Assembly: GCA_019418625.1 (NCBI GenBank)
Contig: DYBL01000014.1
Span: 1-60,905 of the forward strand
Length of the DNA stretch: 60,905 nt
Direction of reading: 5' to 3'
Source: Clostridiales bacterium
GTDB taxonomy: Bacteria > Bacillota > Clostridia > Oscillospirales > Oscillospiraceae
Shown here: in pieces, positions 7,891-16,481 of the stretch
How positions within the stretch are numbered: position 1 is the first letter of the stretch
Layout of the letters: each line of letters starts with the position of its first letter
The notes under the pieces: generated by a model
Told to the model about the DNA's origin: nothing
Seen by the model: the letters and a program-made list of their open reading frames with translations, nothing else
Databases searched by the model: none
Position numbers and translations under genes: made by a program

Positions 7891-9318
7891 TCAGGCCTGG
7901 CTGGCCTCGCGCTCGGCCTCGGCAGCCAGCAGAGCCTTCTTGGCCTCCACGCCGGACTCGGCCACGTCGTACTCCCAGTTCCAGGGATCCTTGCGGCAGA
8001 TACCGTCGGCGAAGGGGATGAAGATGGACAGGATGCCCACAACCGCCAGGATCCAGCAGTACCAGAGGTTGGGGATGATGTCCGTGGGGCTCATGGCGAT
8101 GCCGTAAGCGGAGGTCAGGGACGCCGCCGTCAGCAGCTGGGCACCATAGGGGATCATGCCCTGCAGCACGCAGGAGAACACGTCCAGCAAGGAGGCGGTG
8201 CGGCGGGGATCGACCTTGTACTCGTGGCTGATATCTCTGGCCATGCTGCCGCTGAGGACGATGGCCACGGTGTTGTTGGCGGTGGCGCAGTCGGCCAGGG
8301 ACACCAGAACGGAGATGCCCACCTGAGCGGACTTATTGCCCTTCATCATGCCGCGCAGCTTCTCAATGAGCCAGGTAATACCGCCGTTATGGGTGACCAT
8401 CTCAGACATACCGCCGCAGAACAGCGTCAGGAAGAACACTTCGTTCATGCCGGTGAAGCCCGTCCAGACGTTCTGGGCAAAGCCGAAGATGTCCAGAGAG
8501 CCGGTGGCCAGACCCACGATGCCGGCAGCGAAAATGCCGATGGTCAGGACCAGGAACACGTTCATGCCCACCAGAGCCAGGATCAGAACCAGCAGATAGG
8601 GCACGACCTTGATGATGCTGTATTCCAGCACGCCCATCTCAGGCATCACGTCGGGACGGCCCACGATCAGCAGCACGATGATGGTGATGACGGAGGCGGG
8701 CAGGGCGATGAAGAAGTTCACGCGGAACTTATCGCGCATCTCGCAGCCCTGGCTGCGGGTGGCGGCGATGGTGGTATCGGAGATCATGGACAGGTTATCG
8801 CCGAACATGGCGCCGCCCACGCAGGCACCCAGCATCAGAGGGATGCTCAGGCCAGCCTTGTCCGCAACGCCGACGGCGATGGGAACGATGGCGCCGATGG
8901 TGCCCATGGAGGTACCGGTGGCGGTGCCCATGAACGCGGAGATGATGAACACGCCGGCGGTCAGGAAGTGAACGGGGATCAGGCTCAGGCCCAGGTTGAC
9001 GGTGGCATCCCGGCCGCCCATGGCAGCCGCCACGCCGGAGAAGGCACCGGCCAGCAGATAGATCATCAGCATGGTCAGCACGTCTTCGTTGGCCGCGCCT
9101 TTTGCAAAGATCTTGAAACGCTCATTCATGGTGCCCTTGGTCATGGCAAACGCCACCAGCAGGGCAATAAACATAGCCGTTACGGAGGGGAACTGGTAAA
9201 ATGCCATTTCGACGCCCTGGGACTGCAGGATCAGTCCGGCGCCCAGATAGATCACAACGAATATCAGGAACGGAACCAGAGCCAGGCCGCTGCCTTTCTT
9301 ATTCAGGGTACGATCCAT
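7891..9318 (-). CDS. NhaC-family Na+/H+ antiporter-like transporter
   Basis: A 475-residue polytopic membrane protein of the NhaC (ArsB/NhaD-like) family, with about 11 helices and the family segments FMGTATGTSMGTIGAIVPIA and GGAMFGDNLSMISDTTIAA. Members exchange Na+/H+ or carry amino and hydroxy acids with Na+. Its neighbours are a LysR gene and methionine gamma-lyase, so transport of methionine or a methionine product is possible, but this is inference. The start follows GAGGAGG at good spacing. A candidate minus-strand promoter TTAACA-18-TATACT lies at 9419-9448. Confidence 0.82.
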   Translation of the reverse strand: MDRTLNKKGSGLALVPFLIFVVIYLGAGLILQSQGVEMAFYQFPSVTAMFIALLVAFAMTKGTMNERFKIFAKGAANEDVLTMLMIYLLAGAFSGVAAAMGGRDATVNLGLSLIPVHFLTAGVFIISAFMGTATGTSMGTIGAIVPIAVGVADKAGLSIPLMLGACVGGAMFGDNLSMISDTTIAATRSQGCEMRDKFRVNFFIALPASVITIIVLLIVGRPDVMPEMGVLEYSIIKVVPYLLVLILALVGMNVFLVLTIGIFAAGIVGLATGSLDIFGFAQNVWTGFTGMNEVFFLTLFCGGMSEMVTHNGGITWLIEKLRGMMKGNKSAQVGISVLVSLADCATANNTVAIVLSGSMARDISHEYKVDPRRTASLLDVFSCVLQGMIPYGAQLLTAASLTSAYGIAMSPTDIIPNLWYCWILAVVGILSIFIPFADGICRKDPWNWEYDVAESGVEAKKALLAAEAEREASQA

Positions 9319-9418
9319 AAAATTTTCCTCCTCTTTTCTTGTCCTCTTTGCTGATACGCCTCTCTCTTCGTCTTATTGCACAGAATATGCTCTCCAGATC
9401 TTCTCGTCTCTGTGTAAA

Positions 9419-9448
9419 AGTATATCATTCTTTGCCTGCAACTGTTAA
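9419..9448 (-). promoter_or_regulatory. Candidate promoter of the NhaC-like gene
   Basis: On the minus strand, TTAACA (9443-9448), 18 bp, TATACT (9419-9424), about 100 bp before the start codon. Confidence 0.5.
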
Positions 9449-9539
9449 TACCTATCTTATATAATGGGCTATTACTTTTTTCGATACCAACTAATCCCTT
9501 TCTTCATAATCCATTTTTTGGGCGTTTTTGATCTCCGCA

Positions 9540-9568
9540 TTGACTTTTTGACGCGTTTCAGATATTGT
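9540..9568 (+). promoter_or_regulatory. Candidate promoter of the MscS gene
   Basis: TTGACT (9540-9545), 17 bp, TATTGT (9563-9568), 43 bp ahead of the channel gene in an AT-rich gap. Confidence 0.45.
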
Positions 9569-9611
9569 TAAATTCCTGATAAGAATACCGTATGAAAGGC
9601 AGGGAACGTAT

Positions 9612-10433
9612 ATGTCCTCTTTGGATCTGTCCAGCCTGATGGGCATCTCTCTGGGCACACTGACCCTGGGCAAGGTCATTTCCGCCGCCGTCACGCTGCT
9701 GATCTGCCTCGTGGTCATCCGGGTACTGATGAAGCTTTTGAACCGGCTGCTGAGCCGTTCCAAGCTGGACGCCCGGGTACAAAAATATCTGGCCGCCGGT
9801 GTGCGGCTCATTCTGTACGTCATCACGGTGCTGATCGTGGTGGACAGTCTGGGCATCCCGGTCACCTCTCTGGTGGCGCTCTTGTCCGTGGGCTCCCTGG
9901 GCATCACCCTGGCCGCGGAGGACATCCTTGGCAACGTGGCAGGCGGCCTGGTGATCCTCTCTGCCCGTCCCTTTGCCCTGGGCGATTTTCTGGAGGTGGG
10001 CGGCACCTCCGGCACGGTGGAAGAGATCAGCCTCAACCACACCAAGCTCATCACCCCTGACGGACTGATGGTGCTGCTGCCCAACAAGGAGCTGGCCAGT
10101 TCCCAGATGACCAACTACACCGTCAACGGCCGCCGGCGCATCACCTGGAAAGTCTCCGCATCTTACGACGCGCCCACAGAGACGGTGAAAGCCGCCTGTG
10201 AGCAGGCGCTGGGCATGACGGAGCACCTTTTGAAGGACCCCGCCCCCAGCGTACGGCTGACGGGTTACGGTGACAGCGCCATCGAATACGCCGTCTACTG
10301 CTGGGCCGAGCCCGCAGATTACTGGGACGCCTACTTTGCCCTGGGCGAGCACCTGCGCACCGCCTTCGCCGACCACGGCGTGGAGATGACCTACAACCAT
10401 TTGAACGTGCATATCCTGGATAAAAAGGACTGA
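9612..10433 (+). CDS. Small-conductance mechanosensitive channel (MscS family)
   Basis: A 273-residue MscS-type channel that opens under membrane tension to release solutes in hypo-osmotic shock. Three N-terminal membrane helices lie at about residues 18-40, 60-80 and 82-110. The third is the glycine/alanine-rich pore helix (SVGSLGITLAAEDILGNVAGG). The MscS beta domain follows (FALGDFLEVGGTSGTVEEISL, then LLPNKEL), then the alpha/beta C-terminal domain. Length matches E. coli MscS (286). It is single-gene, with its own terminator. Confidence 0.93.
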   Translation: MSSLDLSSLMGISLGTLTLGKVISAAVTLLICLVVIRVLMKLLNRLLSRSKLDARVQKYLAAGVRLILYVITVLIVVDSLGIPVTSLVALLSVGSLGITLAAEDILGNVAGGLVILSARPFALGDFLEVGGTSGTVEEISLNHTKLITPDGLMVLLPNKELASSQMTNYTVNGRRRITWKVSASYDAPTETVKAACEQALGMTEHLLKDPAPSVRLTGYGDSAIEYAVYCWAEPADYWDAYFALGEHLRTAFADHGVEMTYNHLNVHILDKKD

Positions 10434-10457
10434 CCGTCCGGCCAGCCGCGTTTATAA

Positions 10458-10493
10458 TGAAAAAGCACCACGGCTATGCCGCGGTGCTTTTTT
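10458..10493. terminator. Bidirectional terminator between MscS and uridine phosphorylase genes
   Basis: AAAGCACCACGGC / GCCGCGGTGCTTT (one mismatch) with loop TAT, flanked by A and T runs, lies between the two converging stop codons. Confidence 0.85.
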
Positions 10494-10500
10494 ACATGGT

Positions 10501-11274
10501 TCAGCGCCCCAGTTTCAGGTCCTCTTCGATCAGCAGCTTCAGCGCCTCCACCGCCACCCAGACGGAGGCGGTGGTATCCTCGCTCATGCGCTGGTCCAGC
10601 CCGGCGGCCTCCCGCTCCTGGTTCCACACCACATGGAAGCAGGAGCCGCACCGGCACCCCAGCGCCGCCGCCACCACGAACAGCGCCGCGGATTCCATCT
10701 CGCTGGCCTTGACCCCCAGCCGCTTCCAGCTCTCCCATTTCTGCTTGAGCTCGTAATAGACCGGAGAGGCGTCGGGGCTGTGCTGGCCGTAGAAGCTGTC
10801 CTTGCACTGGACCACGCCGGTATGCAGCGGCAGCCCCAGAGCCTTTGTGGCCTGGACCAGGCAGCCGGTCACATCATAGTCCGCAACCGCCGGGAACTCC
10901 AGCGGCGCATATTCCAGACTGGTATGCTCAAACCGTACGGCGCCGGTGGCCACCACGATGTCCCCGGACTGGACGGAAAGGTCGATGCCGCCGCAGGTGC
11001 CCGTGCGGATGAAGGTATCGGCGCCGCACTTATGGAGCTCCTCCATGGCGATGGCCGCGGAGGGGCCGCCGATGCCGGTGGAGCAGGCTGTGACCTTCTG
11101 CCCCAGCAGCGTCCCGGTCCAGACATTGTACTCCCGGTTGCACGCTACCTGCCGGGCATCGTCAAACAACGCCGCAATGGCCGGCACCCGCCCCGGGTCG
11201 CCGGGCAGGATGCAGTAGCGTCCCACGTCCTCGCCGGTACAGGCGATATGATACTGCCGTTCCAGTTCCTGCAT
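10501..11274 (-). CDS. udp: Uridine phosphorylase
   Basis: This 257-residue nucleoside phosphorylase converts uridine and phosphate to uracil and ribose-1-phosphate. Motifs: CILPGDPGRVPAIA (phosphate site), ACSTGIGGPSAAIAMEEL, FIRTGTCGGI and VKASEMESAALF (ribose-binding MES motif). The length fits the family (about 253). Start is the ATG at 11274: GAGGTGAT precedes it, and an in-frame upstream extension would run through the promoter at 11305-11334. Purine nucleoside phosphorylase of the same fold is the alternative, less likely from the overall pattern. Confidence 0.88.
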   Translation of the reverse strand: MQELERQYHIACTGEDVGRYCILPGDPGRVPAIAALFDDARQVACNREYNVWTGTLLGQKVTACSTGIGGPSAAIAMEELHKCGADTFIRTGTCGGIDLSVQSGDIVVATGAVRFEHTSLEYAPLEFPAVADYDVTGCLVQATKALGLPLHTGVVQCKDSFYGQHSPDASPVYYELKQKWESWKRLGVKASEMESAALFVVAAALGCRCGSCFHVVWNQEREAAGLDQRMSEDTTASVWVAVEALKLLIEEDLKLGR

Positions 11275-11304
11275 ACAGATCACCTCGTTTATTTTGATAC
11301 CGCC

Positions 11305-11334
11305 AGTATAACAGACTCCGGCACGCCTTGTAAA
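11305..11334 (-). promoter_or_regulatory. Promoter of the uridine phosphorylase gene
   Basis: On the minus strand, TTTACA (11329-11334), 18 bp, TATACT (11305-11310), 30 bp before the ATG. Confidence 0.7.
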
Positions 11335-11448
11335 GGCGGCCCAGGTCCCTTTCTTTTTTCTCTTTTGTTGTCTTTTTGTCATTTTTTTGAGATGTTTCCG
11401 GGAAGAGCACCGTGATAAAGTGAGGGAAATTTCAGAAAGGAGTCCCTT

Positions 11449-12189
11449 ATGAGATCCATGTTTGCCCTTTTGCTGCCGCTGGTGCTCCTGGCCGGCTGCG
11501 CGGCCCCGTCTTCCTCCCCGGCACCGGAGGACGCCCTCCAGGAAAGCCCCCAATCCAGTGGCTCCCCCGATGACGGCGCCCAGGACGGAACCCTTTTTGA
11601 TCAGAAGCTGTCGGTGATTGTGGACGGCGGCAGAACGCTGACGCTGGTAGCCCACTGCAAGGAGACCTTCATGGAGGGCTTTTCCACCTTCGGCACAGGC
11701 ACCATCGACGTGCTGGACGGTGAGAAGCTGCTTCAGACGCTGGACGTGGGTGCGGGCGTTCTCACATTGGAGGAAGATGCGGCAGCTTCTTCAAAGCAAG
11801 TCTATCCCACGGTTTTTGACAGCAACTACCTGCCCACGCTGGAAGATCTCAATTTTGACGGTGCCCAGGACATCCTGTGCATGTGCGATATGGGCACGGT
11901 GAACGGATCGTACCTCACCTGGCTGTGGGACCCGGCCCAGGAGCAGTTTATCGCCGGTCCCGGGCTGTGCGGCTACGCCGTGGAGCCGGATCCCGACACC
12001 CGGCAGGTCTCCGTCAGCAGCCGCGGCGGCTGGGGCAATTACGACACGGACATCTATGCGCCCGATGAGCAGGGAGCCCTGGTCCTTGTAAAGCGCATTC
12101 ACAAAGAGCCGCCAGAAGATGCCAGCGGTGAGCTGAAAACCACCGTTCAGGTGCTCATAGACGGTCAGTGGACAGAAGTCACCGAATAA
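11449..12189 (+). CDS. Hypothetical lipoprotein
   Basis: 246 residues. A signal peptide ends in lipobox LLAGC (cysteine about residue 17), followed by a low-complexity Ser/Pro/Glu linker (about 18-45), so the protein should be anchored on the outer face of the membrane. The rest is a beta-rich domain with LEDLNFDGAQDILCM, resembling the calcium-like loops of FG-GAP / XAC2610-type repeats, and a later SSRGGWGNYDTDIY segment. I do not recognise a specific function. AAAGGAG precedes the ATG. Confidence 0.8.
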   Translation: MRSMFALLLPLVLLAGCAAPSSSPAPEDALQESPQSSGSPDDGAQDGTLFDQKLSVIVDGGRTLTLVAHCKETFMEGFSTFGTGTIDVLDGEKLLQTLDVGAGVLTLEEDAAASSKQVYPTVFDSNYLPTLEDLNFDGAQDILCMCDMGTVNGSYLTWLWDPAQEQFIAGPGLCGYAVEPDPDTRQVSVSSRGGWGNYDTDIYAPDEQGALVLVKRIHKEPPEDASGELKTTVQVLIDGQWTEVTE

Positions 12190-12225
12190 GAAGAACGCCA
12201 TCCAGCCGGGGATGGCGTTCTTCTT
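12188..12225. terminator. Bidirectional terminator between lipoprotein and mutS2
   Basis: A 16-bp perfect stem, left arm 12188-12203 and right arm 12210-12225, overlaps the lipoprotein stop codon and faces the mutS2 stop codon. Confidence 0.88.
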
Positions 12226-12231
12226 ATTTCT

Positions 12232-14625
12232 TTATTTCAGGGTCACGACCGTCACGCCGGACTCGCCCTCGCCGTAGACGCCCAGACGGTAGTCCTTTAC
12301 CGCCTTATTGCGCCGCAGGATATCGTGGACTGCCTTGCGCAGGGCGCCGGTGCCCTTGCCGTGGATGATAGTCACCGTATCCAGGTGGCCCATGACGGCG
12401 GCAGAGAGGAAGTTTTCCACCACGCCCTCCGCCTCCAGCGTCTCCAGGCCCCGGATATCCAGCTCCCGGGATGCGGAAGTCCGCAGGGCGCGGTCGGCGT
12501 TCTGGCGGATGGTCACAGCAGCCTTTGGCTTGCGCGCCGCCCGTTCGTCGTCCTCGATGAGCCGCACCTCGCCGGCCTTGGCCTTCATCTTCAGCACGCC
12601 GGACTTCAGCTGCAGCGTGCCGTCCTTGCCCACAGACACCACCTCGGCCGGTGTCCGCACGCCGGGGATCTCCACCAGATCTCCCACAGCGATGGGGCGG
12701 CTGGGCTTGGGGATGGGCTCCTGCCGGGCGTCCCGCTTGGAGATGGCCTCCTCCGCCTCGTTGAGGGTGCGGCGCAGGGCCGCCCGGGCCTCGTTCTCGT
12801 TCATGCTGCGCTCCGCTTTGGCCTGGGCCTTGCGCATGGCGCTCAGCTCCGCGAACACCTGGTCGGCGGCGGAGCGGGCGTCCCGCACGATCCGCTTGGC
12901 CTCCGCCTCGCCCCGGCTGCGGGCATTCTCCTTGGCCCGCTCCATCTGGGCGCGGAACTCCCGGGCCTTGCGGGCGTCCTCCTCCCGCTGGGCATAGAGC
13001 CGGTTGGCCTCCTGCTCCCGCTTTTCCAGGGCCTGGCGCATGGCCTCCAGCTCCGTGAGCACATCCTCAAAGCGGACGCTCTCGCCACTCATCTGCACCT
13101 GGGCTGCCTGGATGACCTTCTCTGGCAGTCCCAGCCGACGGGAGATGGCAAAGGCGTTGGACTTGCCGGGAATGCCGATGAGAAGCCGGTAGGTGGGGCT
13201 CAGGGTCTCCACGTCAAATTCACAGGAGGCATTCTCCACTCCCGCCGTGGTCATGGCGAAGGTCTTGAGCTCGGCGTAGTGGGTGGTAGCGGCGATCTTG
13301 GCGCCGGCACTGCGGGCCTCCTGGATGATGGCAATGGCCAGCGCCGCGCCCTCCACCGGGTCGGTGCCCGCGCCCAGCTCGTCGAAGAGAATCAGGCTGT
13401 GGCGGTCCGCCTCCTGCAAAATGCTCACGATATTGACCATATGTGCCGAAAAAGTGGACAAACTCTGTTCGATGCTCTGCTCGTCGCCAATGTCCGCCAG
13501 CACTTTTTCATAGCAGGAGATCTCGCTCTGGTCCGCCACGGGAATGTGCAGACCGCACTGGGTCATGACCGTCAGCAGTCCCAGCGTCTTGAGGCTCACG
13601 GTCTTGCCGCCGGTATTGGGGCCGGTGATGACCAGGGTATCAAACGTGTCGCCCAGCTGGATGTCGATGGGCACGGCCTTTTTGGGGTCCAGCAGCGGGT
13701 GCCGGGCACGCCGCAGGTGGATGCCGCCGTCCCGGCGCAGGGCCGGACGGGCGGCGTTCATTTTATAGCTCAGCTGGCCCCGGGCAAAGATCAGGTCCAG
13801 ATGCACCATGGCGTCGTAGTCCCACTGGATATCCTCCCGGTGGGCCGCCGCCTCGGCGGAGAGCTCCGCCAGGATCCGCTGGATCTCCTTTTCCTCCTTG
13901 GCCTGGAGCTCGATGAACTCGTTGTTGGCCTGCACCACGCCCATGGGCTCCACGAACACCGTGGCGCCGGAGGAGGAGATATCATGCACCAGACCCGGCA
14001 GGTCGCCCTTGTGCTCGGCTTTCACCGGCACCACGAAGCGGCCGTCCCGCTGGGTGATGATGGTCTCCTGCAGCACCTTGGCATAGCTGGGGGAAGAGAT
14101 GATCTTCTGGAGGATTTGACGGCTCTTGGTCTGGGCCGCTCGCATGTGCCGTCGGATATCCGCCAGCTCGGGGCTGGCCGCGTCGGCGATGGTGTCCTCA
14201 TCCACGATGCACCGCTTGATCTTCTCTTCCAGGAAGCGGTTGCCGTGGAGGGACAAAAATAGGTGGTCGATGGCGGTTTTTTCCGCCGCATCGGCGTTGA
14301 AATACTCCTTGGCCCGGCGGGCTGCGGTCAGCAGGTCCGCAATGGTCAACAGCTCCCGGGTATTCAGGCTGCCGCCCCGGTCTGCCCGGTCCAGGGACTC
14401 CGCCACCGGCTTGACGCCGGAAAAGGACGGACTGCCCCGCAGGCCGATCATGGTCCGGGCTGCGTCAGTCTGGTCCAGCAGCCGCTCCACTTCCTCCCGC
14501 TCCGTCTCCGGCCGCACAGTCATGGCCCGCTGCTTGGCCTCGGCGCTGACAGCCTGTTCCGAGAGCATCTGCAGCACCCGGGGCAGCTCCAGCGTACGCA
14601 GGGATTTATCAAATAATTCGCTCAT
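12232..14625 (-). CDS. mutS2: MutS2 (RqcU-type) ATPase with Smr domain
   Basis: 797 residues, the full length of MutS2. Order: MutS-like lever/clamp region (1-310), ABC-type ATPase with Walker A GPNTGGKTVSLKT (about 330) and Walker B ILFDELGAGTDP, a long charged coiled coil (about 510-640), a KOW-like segment, and a C-terminal Smr domain with LDIRG and HGKGTGALR (about 720-797). In Firmicutes MutS2 acts on collided ribosomes and branched DNA rather than in mismatch repair. It is last in the minus-strand block after recO and a small unknown gene. Confidence 0.95.
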   Translation of the reverse strand: MSELFDKSLRTLELPRVLQMLSEQAVSAEAKQRAMTVRPETEREEVERLLDQTDAARTMIGLRGSPSFSGVKPVAESLDRADRGGSLNTRELLTIADLLTAARRAKEYFNADAAEKTAIDHLFLSLHGNRFLEEKIKRCIVDEDTIADAASPELADIRRHMRAAQTKSRQILQKIISSPSYAKVLQETIITQRDGRFVVPVKAEHKGDLPGLVHDISSSGATVFVEPMGVVQANNEFIELQAKEEKEIQRILAELSAEAAAHREDIQWDYDAMVHLDLIFARGQLSYKMNAARPALRRDGGIHLRRARHPLLDPKKAVPIDIQLGDTFDTLVITGPNTGGKTVSLKTLGLLTVMTQCGLHIPVADQSEISCYEKVLADIGDEQSIEQSLSTFSAHMVNIVSILQEADRHSLILFDELGAGTDPVEGAALAIAIIQEARSAGAKIAATTHYAELKTFAMTTAGVENASCEFDVETLSPTYRLLIGIPGKSNAFAISRRLGLPEKVIQAAQVQMSGESVRFEDVLTELEAMRQALEKREQEANRLYAQREEDARKAREFRAQMERAKENARSRGEAEAKRIVRDARSAADQVFAELSAMRKAQAKAERSMNENEARAALRRTLNEAEEAISKRDARQEPIPKPSRPIAVGDLVEIPGVRTPAEVVSVGKDGTLQLKSGVLKMKAKAGEVRLIEDDERAARKPKAAVTIRQNADRALRTSASRELDIRGLETLEAEGVVENFLSAAVMGHLDTVTIIHGKGTGALRKAVHDILRRNKAVKDYRLGVYGEGESGVTVVTLK

Positions 14626-14661
14626 ACTCGCTTTCTCCTGTCAAGTGATCTCACTTGATGG

Positions 14662-15129
14662 TCATTCATAAATATAGGGATTCTCCGTTTCCAGCACCCA
14701 GGGCATCCGGTGCTGGAACTCCATCTGGATGGCAGGGGCGGGAAAGTCGTCCGGCAGCAGGTCGCACTGGGACTTGAATGCCGCGGAAAACCCGTCGCAT
14801 AGCTGATACCACCCCGCCGGGAAGACCTCATAGGCTCCCGGCGGCGTGTCTCCCTCCAAAACACGGCCTACCAGATGATACCACCCGCCGCCGGAGAGCG
14901 TGCTTGGTGTGCCCTGGAAGTACATGAGCTCTCCCGGCTTTTCCACGTCCAGTCCCAGTGTCTCAAAAAAATCCCGCACCGCCTGGGGAAGAGTCTCCGC
15001 CGCCCGGGCAAAGTTGCGGCACCCGTCGCACTGGCAGATGATCCACGTCTCACCATGGGCTGCGTAGTAAGCCCGGGTGGCCTCCACATCCACTGCCAGG
15101 CGGTAGCCGTCACAGACAAATTCCGTCAT
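14662..15129 (-). CDS. Conserved-type hypothetical protein with CxCxxC motif
   Basis: About 155 residues, soluble, no signal peptide. The one striking feature is CQCDGCRNF near residue 36, a compact cysteine cluster that could bind zinc or iron. The remainder is rich in aromatic residues. I do not recognise the family. An in-frame ATG also lies at 15141, but GGAAAG stands just ahead of the ATG at 15129, so the shorter form is preferred. It lies between recO and mutS2 on the same strand. Confidence 0.65.
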   Translation of the reverse strand: MTEFVCDGYRLAVDVEATRAYYAAHGETWIICQCDGCRNFARAAETLPQAVRDFFETLGLDVEKPGELMYFQGTPSTLSGGGWYHLVGRVLEGDTPPGAYEVFPAGWYQLCDGFSAAFKSQCDLLPDDFPAPAIQMEFQHRMPWVLETENPYIYE

Positions 15130-15177
15130 ATTTCTTTCCATTTTGTATATAATCTATCAAATAATACGATTTGTATC

Positions 15178-15945
15178 TTATTTTGCCGGTGTCTGCACAC
15201 TTTTGTAGAAATCCAGCGTGCGGAAACCCCGTTCCAGCTGGGCGGCCACAAACGCTTCCGCCGCACCGGCCAGGCGGTCCATGGCCTTGCCCTCCAGGGT
15301 GAAGCTGTAAAGCCGCTTGGGGTCTCCGTATAGGATATGGCGCAGCGCCGCCAGGGAGTGGCTGCACAAAGGCATGGAGAGCGCCCGTTCTCCCCGGCCG
15401 CATCCGCGGCAGTGGAGAACGCCCTGCACCACGTCCAGCATGGGCTCCTCCGGGTCCGGCAATCCGCAGTAGGCACAGCCGTCCGCCAAAGGCTCATAGC
15501 CCGCCAGGGCCAGCAGCTTCAGCTCAAAGGCCGCTTTCACCAGCCGGGGCGGCTTGTGTAAAGCGGACAGGGCATACAGTCCGTTGAGCAGGTGGCGCAG
15601 GATGTCATCCGAGGCGGTATCCTCCGTGGTGACGGACTCTGTCAGCTCCGCCATGTAAAACCCAAGGGCCATGGCCTCCAGGTCCTGCCTCAGGCCCGCG
15701 AACAGCTCCAGCGTCTCGCCCTCGTTGGCATAGTACCACTCGCCCCGGCGGTACAGCGTCCACTCCCCGTACACCAGGGACTGGGCGCAGGCGGCGAACT
15801 TGCTGTTTTTCCGCCGGGCCCCCCGGGCAATGACCGACACCCGGCCCAGGTCCCGGGTCAGCAGCGTCAGTATTTTGTCAGACTCCTTGGTCACCGTCTC
15901 CCGCAGAACGATACCGTTTGTCACCGTATAGGGCGTGGATGCCAC
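15178..15945 (-). CDS. recO: DNA repair protein RecO
   Basis: 255 residues. RecO loads RecA on SSB-coated DNA in the RecFOR pathway. An N-terminal OB fold (TNGIVLRETVTKESDKILTLL through RVSVIARGARR) is followed by a helical domain and a zinc finger (CAYCGLPDP ... CRGCG, about residues 158-190). The start is taken as GTG at 15945 because AGGAGGG stands 6 nt before it and the RecO fold begins right after. An earlier ATG in frame would lie across yqzL. The order era-yqzL-recO is the standard Firmicute one. Confidence 0.93.
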   Translation of the reverse strand: MASTPYTVTNGIVLRETVTKESDKILTLLTRDLGRVSVIARGARRKNSKFAACAQSLVYGEWTLYRRGEWYYANEGETLELFAGLRQDLEAMALGFYMAELTESVTTEDTASDDILRHLLNGLYALSALHKPPRLVKAAFELKLLALAGYEPLADGCAYCGLPDPEEPMLDVVQGVLHCRGCGRGERALSMPLCSHSLAALRHILYGDPKRLYSFTLEGKAMDRLAGAAEAFVAAQLERGFRTLDFYKSVQTPAK

Positions 15946-15985
15946 TGAGGTCCCTCCTATGTAAGGGAGGATGTGCTCCTCCCTC

Positions 15986-16090
15986 TCAGCCCTCGGCCTC
16001 CTGGCCGGGGTGCTCCGACTGGCGGTAGAGCACATAGGCCAGCGGCTCTCCCGTCATACAGAACCATTCCCAATAAGCGTCGTTTTTCAT
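15986..16090 (-). CDS. yqzL: YqzL-like small protein
   Basis: A 34-residue reading frame with a strong AAAGGAGG eight bases ahead of its ATG. The product begins MKNDAYWEWFCMTGEPLAYV and continues LYRQSEHPG, matching the small YqzL family in its aromatic start (W..F), the TG motif and the xAYxLYR segment. In Bacillus yqzL sits exactly here, between era and recO. Its role is unknown. It is too short for most gene callers, and the synteny plus the ribosome site make it credible. Confidence 0.8.
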   Translation of the reverse strand: MKNDAYWEWFCMTGEPLAYVLYRQSEHPGQEAEG

Positions 16091-16178
16091 CCGCAGACCT
16101 CCTTTTTCGTTAGTCTGCGGAATCCGTCGAATGTTATAGCTGGAAACATCTGCGGCAACCGGTCATTCCAGCCAGTTC

Positions 16179-16312
16179 CGCAAACCGCTTTCGCGGCGGC
16201 GGGGCTCTGCCCCGCTCCGGAAAACCGGCGGGACATCGCTTTTGCTTCTATCCCGCCTTATTCGTCCCGATAGCCGAAGCTGCGCACATAGTTCATGTTG
16301 TCCCGCCAGTTT
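16179..16312 (-). repeat. Second copy of the era 3' end plus truncated spacer element
   Basis: 16258-16312 repeats the last 55 nt of era (native 16482-16536) with one difference, a synonymous Tyr codon. The repeat continues past the stop: 16179-16257 matches 16393-16481 with a small indel and includes the same hairpin sequences, then breaks off inside the third hairpin. This looks like one full and one truncated unit of [era 3' end + spacer] with a 224-bp period. Confidence 0.85.
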
Positions 16313-16481
16313 GGCCCATGAAATTCCATTTCATGGGTACCCGTTTTCACCTGAGCGGTCAGGCGAAGCCCGACCGCTCCAAGGGTTTGCTTCGCAAACC
16401 GCTTGCACGCCGCGCCGCGGCGGCGGGGCGCTGCCCCGTTCCGGAAAACCGGCGGGATATCGCTTTTGCTTCTATCCCGCC
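16313..16481 (-). other. Structured spacer element downstream of era
   Basis: In transcription order after the era stop: an arm (16443-16457) that can pair with era codons at 16525-16539, then five hairpins. HP1 is 16425-16437, HP2 16409-16421, HP3 16381-16404 (stem GGTTTGC/GCAAACC with a bulged G), HP4 16353-16379 and HP5 16315-16337 (10-bp stem, loop GGA on the transcribed strand). The second era 3' end follows immediately. The same five-hairpin order appears downstream of uvrB. The class is unknown. Confidence 0.7.
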
